Source: Gammaproteobacteria bacterium | Lineage (GTDB): Bacteria > Pseudomonadota > Gammaproteobacteria > Chromatiales > Chromatiaceae | Direction of reading: 5' to 3' | Assembly (NCBI GenBank): GCA_020445405.1 | Contig: JAGRGQ010000028.1 | Location: 1 to 47,846 of the forward strand | Length of the DNA: 47,846 bases | Shown here: in pieces, positions 7,209 through 15,497 of the stretch | Layout of the letters: each line of letters begins with the position of its first letter | Numbering within the stretch: position 1 is the stretch's first letter | The notes under the pieces: model-generated | The model's input: the letters and a program-made list of their open reading frames with translations, nothing else | The model's database searches: none | Told to the model about the DNA's origin: nothing | Program-made: the position numbers and the translations under genes

Positions 7209-9032
7209 TCAAGGGCTTTTGCTCAGTTCAATCAACTGATCGACTCGCGGAGAGAGAATCTCCTGGCGGGTGGCGTCCGGCCAGATTATCGTCAGCCTCT
7301 CCACCGCATCCAACTGCCCCAGGCCGAATGTTACCGGCATCTCCACCTGAGACATGAAACTGCGTGTGGGCATTACAAACCGATACTGCGTGACACCCCC
7401 GGCAGTCAACTCTACGCGTGCACCGATCGCATCCGTGTTGCTGTCACCACTGCCGATCAACCGCAATCGCAACCAATGGTTTCCGTTTTGCCGGTCATTG
7501 CGAAACAGCCGGGCGCTCCTGCCGTTCTGGGTTACCACCAGATCCAGATCACCGTCCGCATCAATGTCTGCGTAAGCGGCGCCGCGCGCCACCATTGGTG
7601 CTGAGAGATCGCCGGAATCTTCCACCAGATTGAACAGATTGCGGCAGCCATCTCCGCAATTCCAGAACAGCTGTGCCGGCTGGGCATAGTGCTGGCCGGA
7701 CTGTACCTTGTTGATCTCATGCTCCAAATGGCCGTTAACCTGAAGCAGATCCAGACGTCCATCCAGATCGGCATCAAAAAAAACGATTCCGAAAGTCAGT
7801 GCCAGCCGGGTGGCGGAGCCGAGGCCGAGCAGTACGGACTCGTCGGCCAGGGGAGGGCGCCCATCCGCGGCTACGAACAGCGAGGTCATTTCATTGGCGA
7901 AATTTCCGATACCGATGCCCAGATCCAGATTGTTGCGGAAGTAGGCACTGTCGATGCCCATTGCGCCGGTCGCCTTGCCGTTTCGGTCATAGGCAACCCC
8001 CTCCCGGGCGCCGATCTCCTCGAAAGTGCCATCCCCACGGTTGTGGTAGAGAAAATTGCGCACGGTATCGTTGGCGATGACCAGGTCGATCCAGCCGTCC
8101 CGGTCATAATCCACCGGCGATACGCCCAACCCCTTGCCTGCCGGTTTTGCACCCGTCCCGTCATTGATCTGTATTCCCGCACTCCGCGAGACATCGGAAA
8201 AGCGGCCCCCGCCCTCATTTCGGTAGAGCCGGTTGTGGGTGCCAATAAAATGATTGGGCGCCCCATATGCCCTTCCCAGACCGGTCAATCTGAAGTCAAT
8301 CTCCAGATCGTCTTTGCGCGACCACTGCACGTAGTTGGCAACGAACAGATCCAGGTCGCCATCCCGATCGTAGTCGAAAAAAGCGGCACTGGTACTCCAG
8401 TCATTTTCGCCACCGGCAACCCCGGCGCTCTCCGTGGTCTCCCGGAAATGTCCGCCTTCATTCAGCAAAAGCCGGTTTCTGCCAAGACAGGTAATATACA
8501 GATCCTGTCGTCCGTCTCCGTTGTAATCGCCTACGGCAACGCCCATGCCATAGTCGCTGAAACCCACACCGGCCGACACGGTGACATCCCGGAACCCTCC
8601 CCGTCCATCGTTGGCGTAGAGCGCGTGGCGCGGCCGCCCCTCGCCCTCGTGACCGGGCCAGTATTTGAAATTGACTAGAAACAGATCCTGGTCGCCGTCA
8701 TTGTCGTAGTCCAGGAACGCAGCGCCACTGCCGATTGTTTCCGGCATCAGTCGTTCGCCGTAGGCGCCGTTGACGTGGATGAAGTCGATACCCGCTTCAC
8801 CGGTGATGTCGGTAAACGGAATAGCCGGCACCGGCTGCTCACCAGCGGCCTCCTGGTGCGTTGGCGCGCTGATCGCCGCCTCCTGGATTGGCTCTATCCG
8901 GTTATTGTATGACCGGTACCAGTCGATGCCGCCCCAGACGAGCAACGCGGAAACGGTAAGCGCCAGCGCGGAACCGATCAGCGCGTTGCGGATCTTTCGC
9001 TCACCGTCGGTCAACACTTTTTTTCCGAACAC
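7209..9032 (-). CDS. Membrane-anchored FG-GAP / ASPIC-UnbV (CRTAC1-like) protein
   Basis: A 607-residue protein with one N-terminal membrane anchor (residues about 15-37, NALIGSALALTVSALLVWGG). The periplasmic part is a beta-propeller of FG-GAP/VCBS repeats. Calcium-binding loops are visible as DYDNDGDQDL, DYNGDGRQDL, DYDRDGDLDL, DYDRDGWIDL, DADLDGRLDL and DIDADGDLDL. The last 90 residues form an ASPIC/UnbV domain (HWLRLRLIGSGDSN, IGARVELTAGG, VTFGLGQ, IIWPDATRQE). I chose the GTG at 9032 because GGAGC precedes it and it lies 22 bases after the upstream stop; the frame is open to 9149, inside the neighbour. A 12-bp duplication at 9013-9039 creates a second possible start five codons later. 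The function is unknown; such propellers usually bind proteins or sugars. Confidence 0.85.
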   Translation of the reverse strand: MFGKKVLTDGERKIRNALIGSALALTVSALLVWGGIDWYRSYNNRIEPIQEAAISAPTHQEAAGEQPVPAIPFTDITGEAGIDFIHVNGAYGERLMPETIGSGAAFLDYDNDGDQDLFLVNFKYWPGHEGEGRPRHALYANDGRGGFRDVTVSAGVGFSDYGMGVAVGDYNGDGRQDLYITCLGRNRLLLNEGGHFRETTESAGVAGGENDWSTSAAFFDYDRDGDLDLFVANYVQWSRKDDLEIDFRLTGLGRAYGAPNHFIGTHNRLYRNEGGGRFSDVSRSAGIQINDGTGAKPAGKGLGVSPVDYDRDGWIDLVIANDTVRNFLYHNRGDGTFEEIGAREGVAYDRNGKATGAMGIDSAYFRNNLDLGIGIGNFANEMTSLFVAADGRPPLADESVLLGLGSATRLALTFGIVFFDADLDGRLDLLQVNGHLEHEINKVQSGQHYAQPAQLFWNCGDGCRNLFNLVEDSGDLSAPMVARGAAYADIDADGDLDLVVTQNGRSARLFRNDRQNGNHWLRLRLIGSGDSNTDAIGARVELTAGGVTQYRFVMPTRSFMSQVEMPVTFGLGQLDAVERLTIIWPDATRQEILSPRVDQLIELSKSP

Positions 9033-9039
9033 TTTTTTT
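9013..9039 (-). repeat. In-frame tandem duplication of a translation start region
   Basis: AACACTTTTTTT occurs at 9013-9024 and again at 9028-9039 (15-bp period, CCG between). On the coding strand each copy reads purine-rich GGA(GC)-A7-GTG, so each offers a ribosome site, a seven-A tract and a GTG start for the FG-GAP gene, in the same frame. The A7 tracts are also candidate slippage sites. Confidence 0.7.
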
Positions 9040-9054
9040 GCTCCGTGGGTCGGG

Positions 9055-11838
9055 TCAGTCGGAACCGGCGGCGGCGATTCGCTGCCGCAGCTCCAGACCG
9101 AAGGCGTCGCGGCGCTGGAGGTCATAGAGCGCCGTCTCCTCGGCAGCATGATCCGCCGCCGGGTTGTGCCGCCTGTGGGTGCTGACCGCCTGCTCCACGG
9201 CCTGATCGTCGGAACGGTATTTATCGTGCAGCGCGCGATGCCGGTCGCTCTCGGCAGTCACGCCCATTTCGCTGAAAACCAGCGCCAGATTGTAATGCGC
9301 CGCGGCGTTTTCCGGATCGATCTCCAGCGCTTTCTCAAGCCAGCTTCTGGCACGTTGCAGATAGCGCTTTTTGTCAGCTGCGCGAGCCTCTCCGCGTGCC
9401 TGGCGCGCCCGTTCAAACAGGGTCCGGCCCAGCTGGACAAGCACCCGGTAGTCACTGGAAAAATCGAAGCCGCGCCTTCTTGCCTCGACAAACCGGGTTT
9501 CAACCAGTGCCTCCAGGTACTCGATGGCCCGGTCGAGATGGCCGAACTCCCTTTCCACCAGGGCAGAGTACCAGGCCAGCGTCCAGGGAGCTGCTCCGGC
9601 AGTTTCAGCCCGCCCCAATGCAGCTGCCGCCGGCTCTAGGCGCCCCTCCTCGTAGAGCGCCCGTGCCAGATTGACAGCACCGTGATCCGGCCGTATCGCC
9701 TCGACCCGCCGGAAAGCCTCACCCGCCTGGCGCAGCTCCCTTTTACCTTTTCGCAGCAGGCCGATACCGTAGTTGTTCCAACGCTCCCAGGCGTCGACTT
9801 CGATAGCCTGTGCCGGAACCGCTTCAACACCGCCCGTTACCGGCAACGCCACGCGGTCTTCTGCGATTGTGACGACAGGCAGATCGTTGCGCTTGAAATT
9901 ACCGCCGGCGACATGCCGCAAGAAACGTGTATCGAATTTGCGGTATTTCAGACTCGCCTCCACTGAGATGGGACCGACAGCGTCATCAGGCACCTGCAGC
10001 GCATAATGGACGGTGGCAGCGGCACCAGGCGGTATCTGATGATCGTAGAGCGCGACAAAGATATTCTGCGCATCACGCCGCTCGATGCGCCTGCCTTGCC
10101 GGTCGAGCAGATAGCTGTTGATAAAGTAAGACCAGGGATCCACGTCGCCATCCTCTCCCAGCGCACCACTGCGGCCGATGACGCGGCTGCCGTCGCGGAC
10201 CGTCAGATCCAGCCAGAGTTCGTTTGAGTCCGTAGTCCCCTGGGTAAGCTGGTGGCCTATTCCCTGGGTGCGCACGACCAGCTCCAGCAGATAGCGGTTT
10301 CCCGGCTGCAGCACAGGCAGCTGCGGACGGAGAGGAGCGCTCAGCTTGCCGTCAATATCCCCCTGCTCGCGCAAACCGAAAATATCCAGCCGCGCCGCCC
10401 GCTGCATGAAATCACGGCGCGACTCGATAGCCTGAGAGGCTTGACCCAGAAGATGGGGTACGCCGGTATTGGCCGCTGCGAACAGGTGATTGTGAACACT
10501 GGGAACGCCTTTCGATTCTGAAATCCGTGCGGCCGGATCTGCGGAGGCATGCAGTGGCATATGGCAATGGGCGCAATTGGGGATGGCCCGTTCCGGGTAA
10601 TAAAAGCTGTCCACCCGGTGGCCGGAAACGCCGCTCAGCAGGAAACTGTCGTAGTGGTTCTGACCACGCAACCACTTATAGTGATTCAGTTCGTACGGCA
10701 GACTCACTTTGTGGCAGGCCGAGCAGAACAGCGCCGATTTGTGCACCGGTTTGAGGAAACTGGTCTTGTGGTACGCCGGTTTGGCTTTGATCAGCTGCCG
10801 GTTCAGCGCCTGCAAAAAGCCATTGTCGCTGAACGCAAAGGGATAGCGCGGCGGATCCCTGAAATCATAGGCGCCGTTGCCTTTGGGGCTGTTGATCGCG
10901 GTTATCGCATGACAGCCGATACAGGTGATTCCGGCCCCGGCACCCGGATCGCTGTCCGGGTCATATCCCGGGTCGTCGAATCGGCCCGAGAACAGTGGAA
11001 CCTGGTCGTGGCAGGAGGCGCAAAGCCTTGCAGCATCCAGTTTTTTATCCCGCTGCCAGAGCGCATCCCTCGCCTCCTCCACACTGAAGCGGTAGGCCGG
11101 GTTATTGAACGAGCTGAATTTATGCATGCTCATGGCGAACTGACTGGCGATGTCCCCATGGCATTCGGCGCAAAATTCGTCCTGCATTATGTGGCTTTCG
11201 GGAATATGCGGACGGGTACCGCTCAACCTCACCTGAGCCGGGGAAAAGGGGAACTCCCCGGCAACCGACCCCGAACCTTCTCCACGCTGTAGCTGCAGTA
11301 GTGTCAATCCCAGCGCACACAGCACCGCCGCCGCACCCCAGCGCATACCCATTCGCCAATTGATGGGTCTGCCCGCCATCCGGTGCACGACAAAAAGCCA
11401 GAGCGCAAGCAGGGGTGTGCCGACGTGCATCCAATAGGCAAATGCACGTACCCCGGGGTTGTTTATCTCCAGAAATCCGAAGCGGGTAAGAACGACGCCG
11501 GAAAACAGCAACACCAGTCCGCTGGCAAACAGCAGATAGCCCGCACGAATCGCGTAGCGGTTGGATTTGAGCCGCGCCCGGGACTGATGCAGTATCCCGA
11601 AAATCATGAAAGGAGGAATCAGCAGCAGACCGATCAGCAGGTGCAGCAGAAACATCAGGAGATAGAAATAATCCTGATAGAGGGCGCCGGATACGCTCTC
11701 AAGCAGCGTAACCGCTCCCAAATAGAGTGAATTGACCGCCAGCAGCGTGAAAAGGACAAAAACCACCCCAAGCAGCTTGCGAAGCCTCACTCCGACTACC
11801 GGAACACCTGCCTGGGTTATGTATGATGCCCCCGCCAT
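9055..11838 (-). CDS. Membrane five-haem cytochrome c with C-terminal TPRs
   Basis: A 927-residue fusion. Residues 1-185 hold four or five membrane helices (about 21-45, 56-83, 98-120, 134-152, 166-183) with His residues that could bind b haem (HLLIG, ILHQSR, WMHVG, VVHRM). Residues 210-430 carry five CxxCH haem-c sites: CAECH (223-227), CASCH (273-277), CIGCH (306-310), CSACH (372-376) and CAHCH (422-426). Between them are conserved-looking His (MSMHKFSS, FLKPVHKSALF, LNHYKWLRGQNHYDS) resembling the cytochrome c554/NrfB-like multihaem fold. A beta-rich middle (about 500-650) is followed by TPRs (about 680-870; WERWNNYGIGLLRKGKREL, AAAHYNLALVFSEMG). It likely passes electrons between the quinone pool and periplasmic partners. 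The ATG at 11838 has only a weak ribosome site; GTG codons at residues 12 or 17 are alternatives. First gene of the operon. Confidence 0.88.
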   Translation of the reverse strand: MAGASYITQAGVPVVGVRLRKLLGVVFVLFTLLAVNSLYLGAVTLLESVSGALYQDYFYLLMFLLHLLIGLLLIPPFMIFGILHQSRARLKSNRYAIRAGYLLFASGLVLLFSGVVLTRFGFLEINNPGVRAFAYWMHVGTPLLALWLFVVHRMAGRPINWRMGMRWGAAAVLCALGLTLLQLQRGEGSGSVAGEFPFSPAQVRLSGTRPHIPESHIMQDEFCAECHGDIASQFAMSMHKFSSFNNPAYRFSVEEARDALWQRDKKLDAARLCASCHDQVPLFSGRFDDPGYDPDSDPGAGAGITCIGCHAITAINSPKGNGAYDFRDPPRYPFAFSDNGFLQALNRQLIKAKPAYHKTSFLKPVHKSALFCSACHKVSLPYELNHYKWLRGQNHYDSFLLSGVSGHRVDSFYYPERAIPNCAHCHMPLHASADPAARISESKGVPSVHNHLFAAANTGVPHLLGQASQAIESRRDFMQRAARLDIFGLREQGDIDGKLSAPLRPQLPVLQPGNRYLLELVVRTQGIGHQLTQGTTDSNELWLDLTVRDGSRVIGRSGALGEDGDVDPWSYFINSYLLDRQGRRIERRDAQNIFVALYDHQIPPGAAATVHYALQVPDDAVGPISVEASLKYRKFDTRFLRHVAGGNFKRNDLPVVTIAEDRVALPVTGGVEAVPAQAIEVDAWERWNNYGIGLLRKGKRELRQAGEAFRRVEAIRPDHGAVNLARALYEEGRLEPAAAALGRAETAGAAPWTLAWYSALVEREFGHLDRAIEYLEALVETRFVEARRRGFDFSSDYRVLVQLGRTLFERARQARGEARAADKKRYLQRARSWLEKALEIDPENAAAHYNLALVFSEMGVTAESDRHRALHDKYRSDDQAVEQAVSTHRRHNPAADHAAEETALYDLQRRDAFGLELRQRIAAAGSD

Positions 11839-12051
11839 GCCCTTGCACAGACGGGCCGGGTGCCGGCCCGATCCTCAGCGCTATTGCCCTGTGTATGCAA
11901 GGGTTATCATAACTCCAATCGGCCCGCTACTTGAAGCGCGCTGTCGCGCCAGTTGTTGCCGTTTGCGGCTCTCCCCACAAGTTGCGGTATCATGTAGCTC
12001 TATATTGCTCTGCAGTCAGATTTCCGGCGAGTCCATGCCTGAAGATAACCG

Positions 12052-13104
12052 ATGATCAAACTTCCACGACCTCACCGGGTTGCCGCCGGATGGGTATCTT
12101 TGCTCATGTCGCTGCTGGCATACGACGTCAATGCTGAAACGATTACGCTGAAGCTGCAGCATTTTCTGGGCGAGGACTCCATCCCGCATACTGCGCTGGT
12201 CGAGCCTTGGGCACAAAGGGTCGAAGCAGAATCAAAAGGCCGTATCAGTGTGGAGATCCATCCGGCAATGACGCTGGGCGGCAAAGCCGATGAACTGGTG
12301 GATCAGGTGCAGAACGGGGTGGTGGACATTGTCTGGACCGCCGCGGCCTACACACCCGGGCGTTTTCCGCGCAGCGAGGTGTTTACGCTTCCGCTGGTTC
12401 ACCGGGGGGATCCAGCAGCCACCAATCTGGCCATCATGGAACTGTTGCAGCCTGAGCTCAAACCGGATTATCCCGGTCTCCATCCACTGCTGGTGCACGT
12501 ACACCAGGGGCACGCCTTCCATATGTCGGGCGGGCAGGTCGCCAGCCTGGAACAGTTTCGCGGACTGACACTGCGCCCGCCCGGTCGCGGTATCGGCAGC
12601 TGGACCATCGAGGCGCTGGGCGCGAAGACTACGAAAAAGCGCCACCCCAAACTGCCGAAAGCGATGACGGCGGGAGATCTCGACGGCGCATTGATGTCCT
12701 TCAATCTGGCGCAGTCGATGGGGGTTATAGAAGCGGCGAAATCGCACACACTGTTAGGCGAGCGCGAGTTTTTCGGCACCAGCCTGTTTCTTTTCCTGAT
12801 GAACGACAGGCGTTACCGTTCACTTCCGGCAGATCTGCGCCAGGTGATCGACAACAATTCGGGCCAGGCATTCGCGCGGGAAATGGGCGATGTCTGGATG
12901 AATGCAGGAAACGCCGGAATCTCCGCCGCCAGAACCAGGGGCAACAAAATCAATGTGCTGCGGGAAGCGGAACGCGCAAAGACCCGGATCCTGCTCGAAG
13001 GCGTGACCGGTCGTTGGCTGCGGGAGCGGCAACGGCAGCGAATCGATGGCGCCCACCTGATTGACAGTGCACGCCGGGCGATAGCCCGGCACAGCGATGA
13101 GTAA
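12052..13104 (+). CDS. dctP: TRAP transporter solute-binding protein (DctP family)
   Basis: A 350-residue periplasmic binding protein of tripartite ATP-independent transporters. Residues 1-28 form a signal peptide (cleavage after VNA). The mature protein starts ETITLKLQHFLGEDSIPH, then VEPWAQRVEAESKGRISVEI, MTLGGKADELVDQVQNGVVD and FRGLTLRPPGRGIGSW, whose Arg residues correspond to the carboxylate-anchoring region of DctP proteins. The family binds dicarboxylates, keto acids or similar anions. No small (DctQ) or large (DctM) membrane subunit lies on either side: the upstream gene is the divergent cytochrome and the downstream gene is a convergent thioredoxin. It may serve a transporter encoded elsewhere or act as a sensor ligand-binding protein. 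Ligand not predictable. Confidence 0.9.
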   Translation: MIKLPRPHRVAAGWVSLLMSLLAYDVNAETITLKLQHFLGEDSIPHTALVEPWAQRVEAESKGRISVEIHPAMTLGGKADELVDQVQNGVVDIVWTAAAYTPGRFPRSEVFTLPLVHRGDPAATNLAIMELLQPELKPDYPGLHPLLVHVHQGHAFHMSGGQVASLEQFRGLTLRPPGRGIGSWTIEALGAKTTKKRHPKLPKAMTAGDLDGALMSFNLAQSMGVIEAAKSHTLLGEREFFGTSLFLFLMNDRRYRSLPADLRQVIDNNSGQAFAREMGDVWMNAGNAGISAARTRGNKINVLREAERAKTRILLEGVTGRWLRERQRQRIDGAHLIDSARRAIARHSDE

Positions 13105-13142
13105 CGTCGACTCCCGGTATATTACAGCGGCACAAAACCGCT

Positions 13143-14009
13143 TCAGAACAGCAGGCTTGTCATTTTTCTGCGGTACTTGTCCACCAGGGGATCGTCGCCG
13201 AGCATGTCAAACACCTTCAACAGGGTTTTACGTCCAAGGTCATCCTTATAAGCGCGATCCCGGCGGATAATCACCAGCAGTTTTTCCATCGCGGCAGCGA
13301 ACTCGTTGCGCGATATTTCCAGCAGCGCCAGCTGGTAGAGCGAATCGGGATCCCCCCCCTCGGCGCCCGCCTCAAGCGTCGCTTCATCGGGTAGGTCAGC
13401 GGCCGCGCGGGCAAACTCGAGCCTGGCCAGCAGGCTCGCCGCATCACCGCTGTCACGCTCATACTCGGGGAGGTCGTTCAACAGACTCTCCGCCTCTGCC
13501 GGATTGCCGCTGGCTGCGAGAACCGAGGCCAGATCGATCGTGATCCGGCTTTTCCCCGGCTCCAATTCGTGCGCTCTCTTGAGCAGCTCAACGGCCGCTT
13601 CAAGATCATCCCGCCGGCAGGCCTGCATGGCCGCCGCGTGAAGTTTATCGCTTTCATGTTCGATGTGGTGTTCAATGAATTCGCGCACGGCGCTCTCCGG
13701 CAGCGCCCCCATAAATTCATCAACCGCCACGCCGTTTTTAAAAGCCTTTACCGTTGGCAGGCTGCGCACGCCAAACTGTGCGGCCAACGCCTGGTTTTCG
13801 TCGGAGTTGACTTTCGCCAGTATGAATTTACCCTGATACGCGCCTGCCAGTCTTGCCAGCATGGGCATCAGCGACCTGCACGGTGCACACCACTCTGCCC
13901 AGAAATCCACCAGCACAGGTTGATTCTGCGATCCATCGATCACCACCGTCTTAAAATTGGCCTCGTCAACCTCGAATACAAATGGAGAGTCGCTCATCTT
14001 TTTTTCCAT
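13143..14009 (-). CDS. ybbN: Thioredoxin-TPR chaperedoxin (YbbN/CnoX family)
   Basis: A 288-residue protein with an N-terminal thioredoxin domain (residues about 8-115) and C-terminal helical TPR-like repeats (about 120-285), the layout of E. coli CnoX/YbbN, which holds unfolding proteins for GroEL/DnaK during oxidative stress. The active site is intact WCAPC (Cys 41 and 44), and the cis-Pro loop is VRSLPTVKAFKNG. E. coli CnoX lacks the first Cys, so this version should keep full redox activity, as reported for some other bacterial members. Two starts are possible, ATG at 14009 or ATG at 13997 (MSDSPF), the latter with GGAAA upstream. It is convergent with dctP, with 38 bases between stops. 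Cytoplasmic. Confidence 0.92.
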   Translation of the reverse strand: MEKKMSDSPFVFEVDEANFKTVVIDGSQNQPVLVDFWAEWCAPCRSLMPMLARLAGAYQGKFILAKVNSDENQALAAQFGVRSLPTVKAFKNGVAVDEFMGALPESAVREFIEHHIEHESDKLHAAAMQACRRDDLEAAVELLKRAHELEPGKSRITIDLASVLAASGNPAEAESLLNDLPEYERDSGDAASLLARLEFARAAADLPDEATLEAGAEGGDPDSLYQLALLEISRNEFAAAMEKLLVIIRRDRAYKDDLGRKTLLKVFDMLGDDPLVDKYRRKMTSLLF

Positions 14010-14575
14010 TCACTAAATAACCGGTATATGCACAATGATGGGGATCCTGCATCCAATTTCACCCGGCCAGCAAGACTAATTGCAAATCAAAGGACGGGGT
14101 CAATGTTAACAAATTCCGGTCACTTCCGGCGTGCGGGCAATTCTGCGAATGCGGAGATGTTGACAAACCACCCCCTGCCGGGTGGCGGATAACGTGCACT
14201 CACCTTCGACTCGGGCGGTTTCCCTCTCCACCATGCCGGCAATACCGCTATTAACCCGGTTCCGAACTGTTTCAGCAAAGTCTTTGAATCCCGGTGGACG
14301 GTGTTTCCGGATACCTTACCAATGGGAGCGGTAACCTAAGCGGGAGGGTACTCAACGGAGATCGGATATTGGCATCGCATTACCGCTGGAATCACGACAA
14401 ATGCAACCTGAAAGGTTTTCAACCTATCTTGAAATCCCTCGCAATATGTGTTGCCGCCCAAATACGGGAGCTGTTCCCGCATTCACCGCAAGCGGATCAA
14501 GTTGCAGTCGCAGGACCGCTCAGCCTGGGAGCGATTGTGCGCCGCGCTGATGCGCAAGACGGACATGAAGAACAT
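14010..14575. other. 566-bp gap with hairpin but no supported gene
   Basis: Open frames here are fragmentary or run antisense into the LysR gene. A 23-bp imperfect inverted repeat (CGGGA-GCTGT-TCCCG core with matching AAT/ATT ends) at 14461-14483 lies about 95 bases after the LysR stop and could end that transcript. A short repeat AACCT-GAA-AGGTT lies at about 14406-14418. I see no cobalamin-type riboswitch core, tRNA or transposase remnant. The part next to 14010 must hold the thioredoxin gene promoter (a CATATA-like -10 near 14028). Confidence 0.45.
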
Positions 14576-15412
14576 TCATATTTCTGTCAGTACATCCAGC
14601 AGCAGTGCGTTACTCTCATTTTCCACTCTGAATACCGCATACGAATAACGCTCTATCACCGGGGCTTCGTCCACCAGGTGCAACGCGCCGCTGTCCAGGT
14701 GCGGTTGAACCATCTGGCGGGCGAGATAGCAAGAGCCACCGGCGGTTAGCAGCAAGTCGAGCGCGACGCCGCCGGAAGTGCAGTGCACTCTGGGTAGACA
14801 GCGCTCGCCGGCGAACGCCGCATGCGCTATGGAAAAGCTGCTGCCCCAATCGACCAGCAGGTAGTTGCCACTCATCGCCGCCTCGGGCGTTATCGAGGCG
14901 CGCGTTGTGACCAGCACAAGCGGAATTTTGGTCAATGGTTTGGCAACCAGTTCCGCCGTCGCCGGAGGCTCGTAGACAAATGCCAGATCCAGCAGGTTGT
15001 CGATTACCCGGGTGACCAGGGTCTCCGCGTTGTTCACCTCGAGACGCAGCGCCAGTTCCGCGCGCGCCATATAGACCCGCTGCAGCCAGCCCGACGCGTA
15101 AATATCCCACAGATCGTTGGTCGTGCCGACGGCCAGTGAGCGCCGATATCCGGATTCGAGCGCAACTTCCAGCCGCGCCCGCTCCCATCCTGAAACAATG
15201 GTTTCTGCATGCTTGCGCAGTCGCTCCCCCGCGGCAGTAAGCTGAATATTGTTGCGCTCACGCTTGAACAGCTGAACGCCCAGCGCACCTTCCAGCAGTT
15301 TGATTCTGGCGCTGACCGCAGCCTGAGTGACGAACAGCGTATCCGCTGCCTTGCCGAAATGGCGCACCCGGGCAACGCAGAGAAAGGTTTTGAACAGCGA
15401 AATGTCCATCAC
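14576..15412 (-). CDS. hdfR: LysR-family regulator, HdfR-like
   Basis: A 278-residue LysR-type transcriptional regulator. Residues 1-60 are the winged helix-turn-helix: DISLFKTFLCVARVRHFGKA, LFVTQAAVSARIKLLEGALG, FKRERNNIQLTAAGERL. The RHFGKAAD and RNNIQLTAAGE sequences, and the 278-residue length, closely resemble E. coli HdfR (regulator of flhDC and gltBD). The C-terminal effector domain (about 90-275) is more divergent. No divergently transcribed target is adjacent; the gene downstream of its promoter side is the MarR-methyltransferase fusion on the same strand. Two Met codons start the frame (MMDIS); the second matches the family start. Target genes and effector unknown. Confidence 0.85.
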   Translation of the reverse strand: MMDISLFKTFLCVARVRHFGKAADTLFVTQAAVSARIKLLEGALGVQLFKRERNNIQLTAAGERLRKHAETIVSGWERARLEVALESGYRRSLAVGTTNDLWDIYASGWLQRVYMARAELALRLEVNNAETLVTRVIDNLLDLAFVYEPPATAELVAKPLTKIPLVLVTTRASITPEAAMSGNYLLVDWGSSFSIAHAAFAGERCLPRVHCTSGGVALDLLLTAGGSCYLARQMVQPHLDSGALHLVDEAPVIERYSYAVFRVENESNALLLDVLTEI

Positions 15413-15497
15413 TGCACGATAGCCGTCATTGATCCATTCGACAATGTAAAAATAGGGCGGCGGACCACCGGTGGCGCAGTCGGCCCGATGCCTGCGC

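Noticed and set aside
7689-8678. Plus-strand open frame of 329 codons antisense to the FG-GAP gene
   Set aside because: The DxDxDG repeats on the minus strand are decisive; the antisense translation is a by-product of the repeats.
13126-13142. Terminator between dctP and the thioredoxin gene
   Set aside because: AGCGG and CCGCT can pair, but the stem is only 5 bp and has no T-run on either side.
14096-14115. GGGGTCAATGTTAAC resembling the REP-like arm at 5440
   Set aside because: Only the first seven bases match, and there is no inverted partner nearby.
14400-14520. Possible cobalamin riboswitch or tRNA
   Set aside because: No conserved B12-box core, T-loop or anticodon arm could be found; only simple inverted repeats are present.
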